Shown piece after piece: positions 37,501 to 49,709 of a stretch of DNA of 64,000 bases (position 1 is the first letter of the stretch; every line of letters starts with the position of its first letter). The notes below the pieces were generated by a model, which had not been told where the DNA came from, made no database searches, and was given only the letters and a program-made list of their open reading frames with translations. Origin of the DNA: Diploscapter coronatus (lineage: Eukaryota; Nematoda; Chromadorea; Rhabditida; Rhabditidae); contig OZ038423.1 of the NCBI GenBank assembly GCA_964036155.1, positions 50,421,249 through 50,485,248 of the forward strand, given 5' to 3'. The position numbers and the translations under genes were made by a program.

Positions 37501-37912
37501 GAGCGGAGAGGAATGGAGAGAGTTCCAATCCATCGATGCACTGCATTTATGTGGTGTATTGACTGTTGACTTGCCTTGCTTTTTCCAGTAGAAGAAGTAC
37601 ACCTTTTCATCGTTTGAGCATTAGAGACTGTTAGAGACTGCTCTGCCTCTAACTGTTCAGGTCTAACTTTCACTCGAGTACAGTATTTCCTCTTCTTCTT
37701 TTTCCATTCCTTGGCACTTTCAATTGCGTGCCCTGTTGTGCTGTTCAAACTTCTTTCCGTGCCAATCCCTTCCCTCATTTTCTGCCTGTCCCTGCAACAG
37801 CCACACCTCTTTTTCTCCCCGCACCGTCTCATTTCCATTTCCCGCCTACAGTCTCTCTACTTTTCGGCTAAATTCATTCATTCTCGTATTCAATTCATAA
37901 CCTATTCCCGAA
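34572..37912. other. Intergenic 3.3 kb region upstream of the PB1 gene
   Basis: No supported exon is present. The minus ORF 37239-37838 (199 codons) lies over a purine-rich block (37440-37520) next to a pyrimidine-rich block (37680-37850) and has no domain or splice pattern. The right end should carry the PB1 gene promoter. Confidence 0.45.
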
Positions 37913-40900
37913 ATGGTCCGCAATAGCCCCCCACACCCAAATGATCCCTACTTCCTTGATGACTGGGGTAGACGTTATTATTTTTAATTCATAACTGAGT
38001 TGGTATGATAAAAATGCTGATAAGTCTGTATATAAATCGAAAATTGCAAAAAGCGAATTTAATCGTGAATAATCATGTCTTCGTTTGAATGCTTACAAGG
38101 ATTCTTTTAGGATTCAGCGAAACATCAGGACAAAAGTAGGCGCATCTAAAAGCAAAAAATTGAGTGGGTTGATACAAAATCTTGAACAAAAATGAATACC
38201 TGCAGCAGATGCCTAGCTTTTAAAATCAACTTCTTTGTATTGAAACGGTTACTGAAAATAAGGCGCATTCTACAGGTGTTCATTTTTGTTGAAAAAGTAC
38301 ATCAATTCACTCAAAAAATTTTGTCCTTCAGATGCACCTAGTTTTGTTCCGAAATTTCACGGAATCTTATAGAGGCTCTCTTGTTAAATTTCAGAACGTG
38401 TCATCAAATTGAATTTCAGATTTTTTATTAGTTAAAAATATCGTTGTTAATCTTCTTAATTTCAGAAATGTCGGACATGAACTGGGTGAATCGGGAACAA
38501 CGCCTGCACGAGAAGGTAATCACCACTTTATCTTTCGTCCTTCAAGCTGCCACATAACTTACCTATCCCTCATTCTCTTTGTAAATAGACTTTCGAATTT
38601 TCCTTTGCTTGAAAAAGTTGTAAACTGTAAAAAAAAAATGGACAAAATAACCTGCAATTTAGGTATTCGACACTCTATCCAGACCACTGTCGAGAGCCAG
38701 TGGAGACGAGTAAGATTTGTCTTTTTTCTATCTTGATTCTGTGCCACTGCATTATTTCTTGCACCTTAAACAGAAGATTAAAAAATTCCATCTAAATATG
38801 AAAATTTTCACAATCCAAACTCTCTATCATTCTTCCTCAACGTTGACTTCAAGAGGTTTTAAAATTTTAAAAACTAAAATTCGTTTATTCCTACGTTTTG
38901 ACCCTTGTTCTTTGACAATTCGTTCTCCGAATCAGAATCTTTCTCCATAAATTGTCCTCTGTAACCCGATTCTCCTTTCATTTGTTACGTTTCCACTTTC
39001 TCTTGCAATACTCAACAAGTAACAACAATTTACTCCTGCCTCAGGCAGTTTGTGCCTGTTTAATCTCGTGAACTGCATTATTGTCCATACAAACAGACAA
39101 ACATGCAAATATCAGTGCTGCTCTGCTTAGATATTGCGTCACAAACAAACATCTCAACATTCTGAACGTTGTCAGCTACTTGATTAAGTGCACGTTAACT
39201 AGAGTGTGGGAGCGGCAAGCAATTACCATCGTAATGTGCTGCTAGTAAATCTGAAAGGTACAAATGTCAAAAATACAAACGCCTTAATAGTTTTCCAAAA
39301 TTGATCAAATAGTCCCGTCTATGTAAAAGACAATAATGTTACCAGACGATGAGGAAAGCTAATTCCAGCAGATTGCACATGAATTAACCCACCCCATTCC
39401 TGACTTTATTTGCATTCGGCTGGAAACTTATCCATTATCTGAGATATGCACATGAACTTTCAAATATGAATGCTTAGACCTTTTCTTAACTTTCGAATTT
39501 CTACAGTCAACATCTCGATTTAGAATTTCGTTTTCATATTTGTTTTCTGAATCAGTTAACTTCGATTCCAATTAATGTTGACATTTCATCCAACACGCAA
39601 TCTTCTTCCGGCTTTAGTAAATTTAGAGATCGATATAGGCTTATGAATATTAAAAGTGTAAAATGAAAAGACTCAACTTGATGACTTCATCCTCACATTT
39701 ATGCGGAAGAAAGTTTAGTAATCTCAAAATAAACCGCTCAGAGTGCAATTTTGACATCAGCTCTAATGCCTCATCCATCAAGCCATCAAATTATTCAAGT
39801 ATTTTTACTCTTACCTATTCACGTGTTATTGCAAAGATCCAATTGAAACATTGGTTCAAGAAGAATAGTGATCTCTTAAAAGTTCCCTGTAGTTTTTATC
39901 TAGTTCCAGCCTATTGCATTGATTTTCGAAGTACTTGCTTGCATTTGAAGATCTGCTAAATGCTTCATTCTTTGCTGCTTCTGTCAACTCTCCATTTTCC
40001 ATCCTCCAATCAGCTCGTGGGTGGTTTTGTTGACAGTCGGCAATCGAATTGCAAGTCGAAGTTAGTTTGCCTCAATTCGACATTTCATGCCACTGTTTTA
40101 ATATTTGCTTCTTCAATCTACTCTAAAATTTTAGAATTATCATTTCGCATTTTTCTATCTTTATCGAATTTATTACGGTTTGCATTTTCTAACCGAACTG
40201 GTCTAGTCTTTATAAAACTGATTGCAGTCAATTCGAAAAAAAATCAAAATTTAGTTCAAATAAAGCATAAGCGAAAATAACATTTTTAATTTTTTGAACA
40301 GCCAACATAAAATCGCAAAATCTTTTTTTCTTTTTCTTAATTTACGGGACTATGTAAGGGCAGTCTGAAAAAGTAGTTGTACCGTTGCATCGTTGTAAGA
40401 AATAGGCTTGAATATGGCAGACATTATATTTTCCTCATACCATTTCGAATGCAACTGCTTTTCCAGATTGCCTTATGAAGAGATGAATATTTGAACTGAG
40501 TGGAGTTACTCCCGTTTCCTCTTAAAATGTAAAATACAAATAGATTGAATGACAAGTTATTTATTTCATTGCAAAAATAGCCATATAATCCCGCGTAAAT
40601 AATTCCACTATGAATTATCGCCGATTTGTAACATTATTATCCCCATGACGGAATTGTTCGTCATTTTGGCCTCCCCGTTCTAGATCCAACATCTTCCACT
40701 ACTGCAACTGCAGTTGTGTGTCCTTCAGTCCTTTCATCTGTTCATTTTTCATATCCAGCAATGATAAATTATCGCTTCTTCCAAATGTCGTTGCCCTGTT
40801 TCCTGCCTGCCTGTCCTCCGGAAACAAACATCGCTTTTGATGTACGGCTCATCTATTTCTGGCTCCCCCCAGGCCGTGTTATGTGCTTAGTCTAGTCCAA

Positions 40901-43900
40901 TCTACATCCTGGTAATAATTCTCTGTGTCTTCCTCCAAACTTGGCTGCTGCAAGATAAATGAGTTGTTAGATTTCGATTCCAGATTGCAGAATAGAAACT
41001 TCGAAGATAAATAATTTCCTGCCGAGTTTTTCCTTATTTTCAGCTTCAGAATATAGCAGATGAATTCCATTCCCCGTAAATTATTTACAATTAGCGGAAA
41101 TCACCCGTGAAATACGCCAATTGAACATCTAGATTGTTGCCTTTCTCTGCTATAATTGCGATAAGCCAGCTGCGCTTCTAAATTCGTTGCGATTTCGCGA
41201 TTTTTCGAATTTTTGAAACGCTCCAAAATAATGTTACTGTCATTTTCATAACTACTAAATTGACCTTTAAAACTCAGAAATAATATTTTTCGAGTAAAAA
41301 TGATCAAATTGCTTCAATGCACTCAATATTTTCATTTTACTAAATCTAAAAATTAGTTTTTAAAGAGGAAGTTCAGATCTGTTTAGTCTTATCATCATTG
41401 TCTAGTCTTTTGTTCGTCACAAATTTCATAATGTTTTCAATATGGCAAGTGCTTTGTCATATTTTTGTCTGTATTTGTATAATTTCCTGAAAGTTTTTTT
41501 TTAAATACACGAGGGTGATATTAGGAATTCTTCAAAGTGTCTGGGATCGCAGCTATCTTCATACTTTCACAACCTTCAGTCTTTGCTAACAAACAATCGT
41601 CTGTTCTTCTTCGCTTTGTTGCATATCTCTGCTTATCCATATTTTTCTCAACCTGAGACTTCGTCATGTTCTTTACCTATTCATGGAGTTCTTCAACTTC
41701 TATTCACTATCTCTTATGAATAATCATTCTCTGAGCTTTCTGTTCCTATTTCTTATTTGGCAGTCCTTGTTTTTCCCCATTTTTATTTTCGACTTTTTAT
41801 TTGAGAACCTCCTCCTGAAATCTGCTCTCCTGAAATACGAAGTTGAACGGCAAGGATTTTACTTGTCACAGAGAAATCGCAAAACAAACACAGCTAAAAA
41901 GGAATAAGATCAGAATCGGAGCAGGGAGCAGCACATTCTGACTCTTCTCATGTGAAAGGCAGAACGCTTTCTGCCTGCTGCGATTCCCAGCAATTATGTT
42001 AGATCTTTGAAATGGAATTAAATGACACCACCTCCCTTCTGGAATCTAATCCGACCACACCAAATTAACACAATATCGCATTTTTATCGGAGGAATGAGT
42101 CCGACCAGGATTTTTTTCCTTGCAATTCAATTTCTCAATTCAGACTACATTCTGCCATTCTGTCATTTTATCATCTTTCAGCTTTTGCCTTCGTGCCGGA
42201 AGCGATTTCCTTCTGGAATCTTCCTTTCATTCTTGCCGTCTGATTTGGGTTGCCGCGAGTTTTTTGCTGATTTAGCATTGTTGCTAGCTAACAGAATAAA
42301 AACATCAGAGTCCATTCGGAAGGGCTCAAAGCCATGTGAGGGAGGAGGGCGGAGTAATGGTGAATTGCAAATGAAGCCTAGGGAATAGTAGAGCAGATCT
42401 GACCTTCCGGTTTTCATCCTCCCTTTCTCACAACAATCCTTCTGACTCGAGATTGTACGATTTTTCCGGACTAAAATACGAAGCCATGCTCTTAAATGAA
42501 TCACTAAAGCTATTTGCGCATAATTTTTTTTTGTGTATTTCCTTCTTTGCAAATTCCATTTTACTGGTCGGATTTGCTAATTTTGATCAACATTAATCCG
42601 GAAACAAGACATTTCTGCAGAGACTTGTTTGTCGATGTAGCTTTAGGATGATTTTATCAGCAAACATGCTTTGAATTCGATTTTTCATCTAGAACACTTG
42701 ACTTGAATCCTCATCAAACCACGGAGATCCGAAATTCACAACTCGAATCGACCAAGCAGCAGCATTTTATATGCAAATCACCAAATCGAATCTCCGTCTT
42801 CCCTTTTCATCGTGGCTTTTTCCAAACAACTCGAGCAACGTGACCTGCAGAGTGTTCTGCTGCCAAATCTGGTTCTCCACTTTTCAAGCTCTTTCCATAA
42901 TTGGTCAAAAGATGAGTGAATTATGAACCATTAGTAATCCTTTCTGCTGCACGCAAAACTATAGTAGCGCTAAATTATTCCAAGTTTTTCTTTCTTCATC
43001 TTCCCACAAGCTGTACGACGAATATTTCCGAATCTTAGAGTCTAAACAATAATTTTAGCTCGTGGTTTACTATGAACTACATTTTTAGATACCATTTCAC
43101 ACTTTATAACTCAATACCTCCATACATTTGTTATTAGTCTCAATCTTTACTCTCAGCCAATTTGCATTGTTTTTACGTAATGAATGTGCAAATCTGGCCG
43201 GCAATTACTCGAGTTGGTTGGTATTTTACAGCATGTCTCGTGGGGTTTCTCAGCGCTCATTTATTATGCGCATAGTTGTCTCAACAACTTCCTTATGACT
43301 CAGATACTGATACTATCTGGCGACTTTTAATGATATAATTGATATTAATTCGTTGAATTTATTAGAAAACGTGCACTTTAGAAGTGATATCGTTAGTTCA
43401 TTCCATATGTTATCCTTTCGTTTCCCTTCCCACTGCTTGCCTTATCTCGGAATCTAATGGGAGGAGTCTAGCATAAAAATATTCAGAAATGCAGAGAGAG
43501 ACATTATATTTTCATAAGCCCTCTGTCGGACAGGAGCTAGGCTTGTTCTGCTCCTTGCTGCTTTTTCCACTCTGCCGTTCATTATCTGATTTGTTGCTCG
43601 ATTATTTTCTCCTTTCTGACGTTAGTTCTATCGTGCGCTACGTCTATTCATAGCAACATTTATAGCATGACATGCGATATTTTTGTCATCAAATCAAATT
43701 TATCTATTTATGATTTCAGTCTATAACTCATTCTCTTTAAATATGCATTCAATCCGAGACTAAATGTGTACTTTCAGCATGTTCAACGGTAAGAAAGTGC
43801 GGTGGAATCACTTCGGCAAGAAGTACGCTCTGAGGATTTCCGACTATGAAATGGAGTACGCTGATCTTTATGATGTAAGTTACTAATTAATAATCCAAGA

Positions 43901-46900
43901 TAGTTTAGTGAAATAGAAAATCAACTAAAATAGATTTTTAACAGGTAGTTGAGATTTACATAGCCAAAACCATTTTAGCTTGGGTTCATATTAAAATTGT
44001 GTCTGCAAAAATAAAAAATATGAATAGTTTTTCTTCTTCTAAAAATGCAGATTGCCGATTTTAGTAACAGGAGTCGTATTTACTGCTTTGAAAAAACAAT
44101 CTATAGAAACTCGAATAATGCATTCTGAGGCTTCCTTGTAAATAGGAAGCCGTTTATGTTCAAGAAGCATCAGTATTTTGTTACCTTGAAGAGCACAAAT
44201 CTGGCAATCAGACATCTTTCTTCCTTTTTCAGTAGGCTTCTGGTCAGAGACATTCACTATCGCCGCCTAATCACTAGAGGGTCTCTCTGCTACTGACGCG
44301 TTTTTGTGCTTCCTTTTCAGGGAAAATGCGGCAATTCAAAAGGCATTTTCTGCACTCGCGCGGCCATGCATTCGAAAGATTACTTCACGTAACAAATCTC
44401 GTTAATCGACATGCATAAGCACTAAAGCACTGAGGTACTCAGTACTCGAGACGAGAATACTTTAGCGTTCGTATCGCAATGCAAAACGTGACATTTCCGA
44501 TGAACAAATCCGCGTGTACAGGGCGTTTAAAGTAATTTGACTACACGTAATTCGTGCCATAAAAATCTTATTTTCTAACCAAATTCGACCGAGTTTTTTG
44601 CATTAAGTGCACAAGGACAGCACAATTTTGCATGATATCCTTATGGGTCGTTTATAAAAAAAATTTCGAGTTGTTAACCTGGCCTGAAAATTTTGGTAAT
44701 TGACCCAAATAAGGTGCCACCAAGATTGTGTTGTCCTTGTGCACTTAATGCAAAAAAAACTCGATCGAATTTGGTTAGAAAATAAGATTTTTATGACACG
44801 AATTACGTGTAGTCAAATTACTTGAAACATCCAGTATTTGATTATCCGTCCAATGCTTATGTATGCATTTTACTGCTTTTCGTACAGTACAGAGATTGCT
44901 GTAGTACGCATTCTTGTCCTTCTTTCGCCATCGTAATAGATCCATTCTTATACTCATTGCGAAAAATTTGTGCAAGCGTTACTAAGCGAAAATGTTTGCA
45001 ACTCTAGTTCCTTCATATATAATGAGCCTACGTATTGTTTTAGTTTCATTCTACATACATTTTTCAACACAGGAAATTGGTGGAATGCATTTTGAAAGGT
45101 GTGAGAAATTACGTACGAATCCTATTGGTATATACAGGAAAGGTGAAGGCGGCGAAAGAGAATGGCGTGGTTCAAAAATTAAATAATATTTTTGTTTGTT
45201 GGTTATGAAGAATCGTAATAACCAGGTTGAGCTCATTATTGAAATTTTCATACAAATATTGGACTGAAAATAATCAGCATTTCTGAAAGTCGGACAAAAT
45301 ATAATTACTTTTATTATCGTGAATTGTGTTTTTCATTAAAGTCGAGAGAATAAAAGCCAGGTCGCAAGCAGAGAATGTTTGAAAATATCTTACTTTTCAT
45401 AGCGGCAGAGCAGATATTATGACCAGGGCGTGCGGAAAAAATAAGAAGTGATTCTGAAAAATACGGAAAAGCTCAAAATAACCCTCAGGCTATTTTAGTG
45501 AATTCAACGAAGAAAAAATTGAAGTGATGAGAAAAATATGGCTGACCAAAAAATTCAAGCAGTTGAAGATTTATGATATCGTAGAATCTAAAATAAAAGT
45601 CCATGGACTTCTATTTTCTATCCCTAAATTTTCAAACCGCCATAACTGCTCAACTAATACCGTAGTTATTTCAAAACAAGGCTAAATGCACTCTACACGC
45701 TCGTAAAACATTATAAAGTACTTGTTAAGAGAACTTCAGTTGAGCAATGGATAGTTTTGACATTTTGAGAAGTGGATTTCTATTATAGGGGGACTTCTAT
45801 TTTCGATTTTACGGTATTTGTCAAAGATAGAAGAAGCTAGGAAAGGAAGAGCTTGATCATCTGATATAAAATAGTCTAATCATTTTGAGATTAATTCTTT
45901 TTGTCCGTCCAAAACCTATTTACAGAATGGGCAAAAAAGTCCAGGCCACTATTCCCATTTCGAATTGAAGCTGTAAAAAATCTTAAATTCATAGCCAGAC
46001 GAAATATAATTATGCAAATAGATAGCGCTGGTGCTTGAGATGATAATATTCGTTTTCGAAAATTTTAATCACTATTATCCTAGTGGATAATTTTTAAAAG
46101 AAAACCCAAAAAGGTCCAGTTTCCCGCATATCCTGTATGACAAAAGCAAATAAGAATATATTTCAAGATGAAATATTCAAGGTTGGTTTTTCAGGCATTC
46201 ATGAAGAAGGTGCACGAAGCGAGACCAGACTTCGAGGGACAGCTCGCTTACATTAACCCGATGGGACAACAGGTTGATATCAAAATTATCGAATCCGTAA
46301 CAAGCGAGACTTTAGGTGATAGTGCAAAATGACAAGGATATGAGAGATGCGATCCAAGCCATGAAAGGAAAGCTGAAATTGCACACGACGATTCGAGAGG
46401 GCACTGTCTTGGCTGCTGCTGATATGCTCGGAAGACCGGCTCGTTCACAGAGCGTTCCTCCGGTAAGAATTTTAGCAGCTAAACTATATTGAAAAATCCT
46501 AGTTATCATCAAGTGCGTGATTGGTGGAGTTTAGGTTTGAGTTATCTCTTGATGACCAATGCCTCCAATGATTCAGCGTAAAATCTAATACACATACTAC
46601 AATATTCTTATATTTTAAATCTCAATCTCATCCACATGTGAAATGATATTTTTTTCTACTGGATTCTGATGAAATCTGCAATCTCAGACATGAAACCCTC
46701 CTCCAATTCATAAACATGCTGTCCTTACTAAGGCACGCAATCCGTCGCATCTTTACTGATACACACATAGAATCTCAACTTCATCAGTTCTGCAAAATTC
46801 TCGATAATCTCGAATTTATTATTTCCCTCCAAGAACTCTGCTCTCGTCAACTCTATTTCAGTCGAGGATTTTGCAACTTTTCATCGGTCGTTTCGTGACA

Positions 46901-47853
46901 AGAGCAGATAAAGTTAGAAATCGCATTTGGAGAAGAAATTATACTAGTTCGATGAACCTAAAATAAGATATCAAAAGATGTTTGGCCAATCGCTCAATTT
47001 CAGGAGAGATCGTACCACAACTATCCGCCAGCCAATTCACGCTCGCCTTCATCGATGGATTCTGCACCAGCCACTTACAGACCGAGGGCTGCGAGTCCAC
47101 CTGCAATGTCCGATTCGCAACCGAGGGAAATCGTCAAGACGACCGCCAGTTATGCGGGAAGATACAAGGGATTGACTGGGGTTAGTCAACCTTATTGGAA
47201 AATGTTTCCAAAAACTTAATTTCTGAAAACTACCCTAGAATGGCTATGTTTAAAATAATTTATAGAGTTTTAAGCTTAACAACTATTGTTGCTTGACTGA
47301 ATTTAGTTTTCGGTACGACAACTCAATTCCACAAATATTCGAAGCTTTTGCGTTCGAAAATAACTTTTATGGTTTGATCAGCGTGCTCTGCAAATGCATA
47401 ATTTACTTCCTCTGTGCAAATAGTTCCTCGAAATTAGTTTATCCATGAATGAATTTAGCAATGATATGTAAATGACGATGACATCTTATACGATGTATAG
47501 AAGGAAAGATATCGCACAAAAATGAAGCCGAGTTTAAGATCAAATGATGAAAACATTTCTTAGCTATTCGAATACTTGAATTTCAATTTCAGATGCCATA
47601 TTGGGGTGGCAAAGTCGGCTATGGACCGTACTCACAGAGCATCGTCTATGGCATGCCTCCTCATAACCCTATGTTGCTCAGGTAGGTTGACTGGACATTG
47701 AAACAAATGAATAAATGAAACTAATGGTAAGAATTTAGATTCTTGGCATCGCCTTTCCCCTACGGATACGGAACGACGTTTGTCGGACCAAACAAGTACT
47801 TCGGAGGCTGGCACCACAAATACTACACTAGCGGATGGGGCCCGGTTTGGTAA
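37913..47853 (+). CDS. PB1-domain protein with a Gly/Tyr/Pro-rich C-terminus
   Basis: Nine exons (37913-37967, 38466-38515, 38663-38709, 43778-43874, 46195-46272, 46316-46462, 47004-47180, 47593-47681, 47739-47853) join in phase to 284 aa. Residues about 50-134 look like a PB1 dimerisation domain: basic KKVRW on the first strand, then QLAYINPMGQQVIVQNDKDM in the OPCA position, then DAIQAMKGKLKLHTTI. The acidic residues of OPCA are partly replaced (INPMGQQ), so it may bind only through its basic face. After a Ser/Pro-rich linker the tail is rich in Gly, Tyr and Trp (PYWGGKVGYGPY, GGWHHKYYTSGWG). A function is not known. Introns are very unequal, one of 5.1 kb. Polyadenylation signal at 47904. 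Confidence 0.65.
38110..38367. mobile_element. MITE, 258 bp, TA-flanked, PB1 gene intron 1
   Basis: The left arm (38110 to about 38215) and right arm (about 38265-38367) are inverted copies: GGCGCATCT facing AGATGCACC, AACAAAAATGAATACCTG facing CAGGTGTTCATTTTTGTT. Ends are GGATTC and GAATCT with TA outside (38108-38109, 38368-38369). Confidence 0.75.
38710..43777 (+). other. 5.1 kb intron of the PB1 gene
   Basis: This intron opens with GTAAGA and closes with CTTTCAG. I see no exon with domain support inside on either strand, and no rRNA or tRNA. ORFs such as 39663-39959, 39960-40280 and minus 42178-42552 lack splice or family signals. An intron this long is exceptional next to the ~50 bp introns elsewhere and may hold enhancers. 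Confidence 0.5.
44519..44834. mobile_element. MITE, 316 bp, TA-flanked, PB1 gene intron 4
   Basis: Arms of about 130 bp are inverted copies: GTAATTTGACTACACGTAAT facing ATTACGTGTAGTCAAATTAC, and GCATTAAGTGCACAAGGACA facing TGTCCTTGTGCACTTAATGC. TA is at 44517-44518 and 44835-44836. No frame for a transposase. Confidence 0.85.
45579..45814. mobile_element. MITE, 236 bp, TA-flanked, PB1 gene intron 4
   Basis: The left end TCGTAGAATCTAAAATAAAA and the right end TTCTATTTTCGATTTTACGG are inverted copies, with further pairing toward the centre (CTGCTCAAC facing GTTGAGCAA). TA is at 45577-45578 and 45815-45816. It is a second, unrelated element in the same intron. Confidence 0.7.
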
Positions 47854-47903
47854 ATAGTCGGACAAATTGAGGAATTGTTTCAATTGGTGGTACTGTTTGG
47901 CTC

Positions 47904-47909
47904 AATAAA
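47904..47909 (+). terminator. Polyadenylation signal AATAAA of the PB1 gene
   Basis: AATAAA lies 51 bp after the stop codon at 47853. Confidence 0.75.
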
Positions 47910-48676
47910 ACAATGGTTTCATGCCCAGAATGTTCATATTTTTTGTAGTCGTTTTTCACCTCATTTTCTCAAAGTCGACATTTTATAATTGTAAATTGTT
48001 TTAACTTTTGTCATTCTCGTGTTAGTTGGTTGTGCTCTAAATTGTGTAATGTTTGATGTTTGATTTTCTCCATGCATTGCATATCTTTTCACTGTACATT
48101 ATTGTTTTCATTTTTTCTAAATTAGATGTTGCATCATAATTTGATAATGATTTGCGATTCGATATACAAATATTTTTTTCAGTTTTAGCATTTTATTTAT
48201 GCAATTTTGATGCAATGACATTTACTAAATTTTCTAAATGATACACGTTTTCTGTTAGATTTTTACTAACTTTTGATCTATTTCGAATAACTTGTTTCTC
48301 GAATACTGCTCGTCACTCTTAACTTGCATCATATTCTATAACGACTTCGAAAATCTACGAAACTACGAGCGATTTTCTTTGTAAAATACTCCGACTTTGG
48401 TTAATTTTTTCAAAAATTTCGAATGATGTTGAATGCACATTTATCACTTACGAAAAGTTATTTAATAAATCATCACTATCATATCTTTGAAAGTTAGAGA
48501 TACTGTGAATGAACAAGTCTGAAATGAGCATGTTTACCAGAAAACTTCGACCTGTTTAGGATATCTTAGATTCCTGCGAAGTGTATTACTATGATTGATT
48601 TCGTAGGCTTAGTCTTGAATATTCTAGATAAGACTAGGACTTAACCAGCAATACCTTTCTGCAGGTAACACATCAA

Positions 48677-48743
48677 GGCTGTAACGGAATCAAATTTGGA
48701 AAGTTTTCAAATTCTCTCACGGAACGGAATTCCGTTACAGCCC
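48677..48743. repeat. Foldback with GGCTGTAACGGAAT ends
   Basis: GGCTGTAACGGAAT on the left is matched by ATTCCGTTACAGCC on the right, and an inner CAAATTTG/CAAATTC part also pairs. It is a 67 bp hairpin in the intergenic spacer. It could be a short transposon relic. Confidence 0.6.
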
Positions 48744-49709
48744 TGTTTTTCACAATCTTGCCTTCGATTTTTCCTTTATAAGCCGATGTTGAAATCAGTT
48801 TACTACGTTCAAAATAAAATGCGAAATTGATACATAAGACCTTTCGTCAATATTAAAATCTGCTTACAAAACGCATCATCGCTGAATTCTTATCAAGTAT
48901 CAAAGCGTTTGAGTCCATAAACGATCGAATCAATATTTGAAAAGCATAAAGTCCTCATAGTTATTTTTCGTTCATTCGTTGGGTGTTTAAATTTAAAATT
49001 CTCGCGTATTCTTTGATAAACTATATTCTTTTTCAATTAATGGGTTCAAATAGAAATTCTTCAACATCATCTTCACAGGTTGCGCAATTTTATTCCTTCT
49101 GACAGTAGCTTTCCGTTTTAGAATGAATCCGATTTTTCTGAGCTTCTAAACGAGCTGCAGGGTGCGTAGAAATATTGATACCTTTCAATTCAAGTAGCTA
49201 TAATAAAATTCGAGTAGCTTGAAACTTTACACATTACTAAATCTGCTCTAATACTAATAGAAAAAGTCAATTATATCCCAAAAATTATTTAAGCTAATTT
49301 TCTGAGCTATAGAAAAGTATTATTGAATAGTTTGGCAACCGAAGATATTTTGCTCCAGAATTTCAATAAATTTTAGAGTTAGACGACTCTGATTGGTGTA
49401 TCTAATATAGCTGGTCTCTAGCTTGAAAATGAGATCAAAATCAGCTCGGGAATCCTATCCTAGGCTTATTTACGAGCATTTTATATACACAATTTTGAAA
49501 GGAAGAGCGAATTTTAGCAACAAAGTTTCAAGTAGCCAATCGTTTCTATGGCATGCTATATCCTCGTCTGCAAATTTTGCATGGCATGGCATATACATGA
49601 AAATCTTTCTATGGACTAACAATTGCAAAAATATGGTTTTTTGATAAAACAATTTTCGCAGTAGTTATAGCCTTAGAAAAGGTGTGAATATTTCTTACGC
49701 ACTCTGTAG

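Larger units (their letters stand above)
47854..49709. other. PB1 gene 3' region and spacer
   Basis: AATAAA at 47904-47909 marks the PB1 gene end. A short foldback is noted separately at 48677-48743. The ORF at 49423-49644 has no splice or domain support, but an unrecognised first exon of the following SXP-Hsp40 gene should lie somewhere in the right half. Confidence 0.45.

Noticed and set aside
37239..37838. 199-codon minus strand ORF
   Set aside because: It overlaps adjacent purine-rich and pyrimidine-rich tracts and has biased composition, no domain and no exon-like boundaries.
49423..49644. ORF just upstream of the SXP-Hsp40 gene as its first exon
   Set aside because: It has no donor in a usable phase and no similarity to the first exon of the paralog at 1606.
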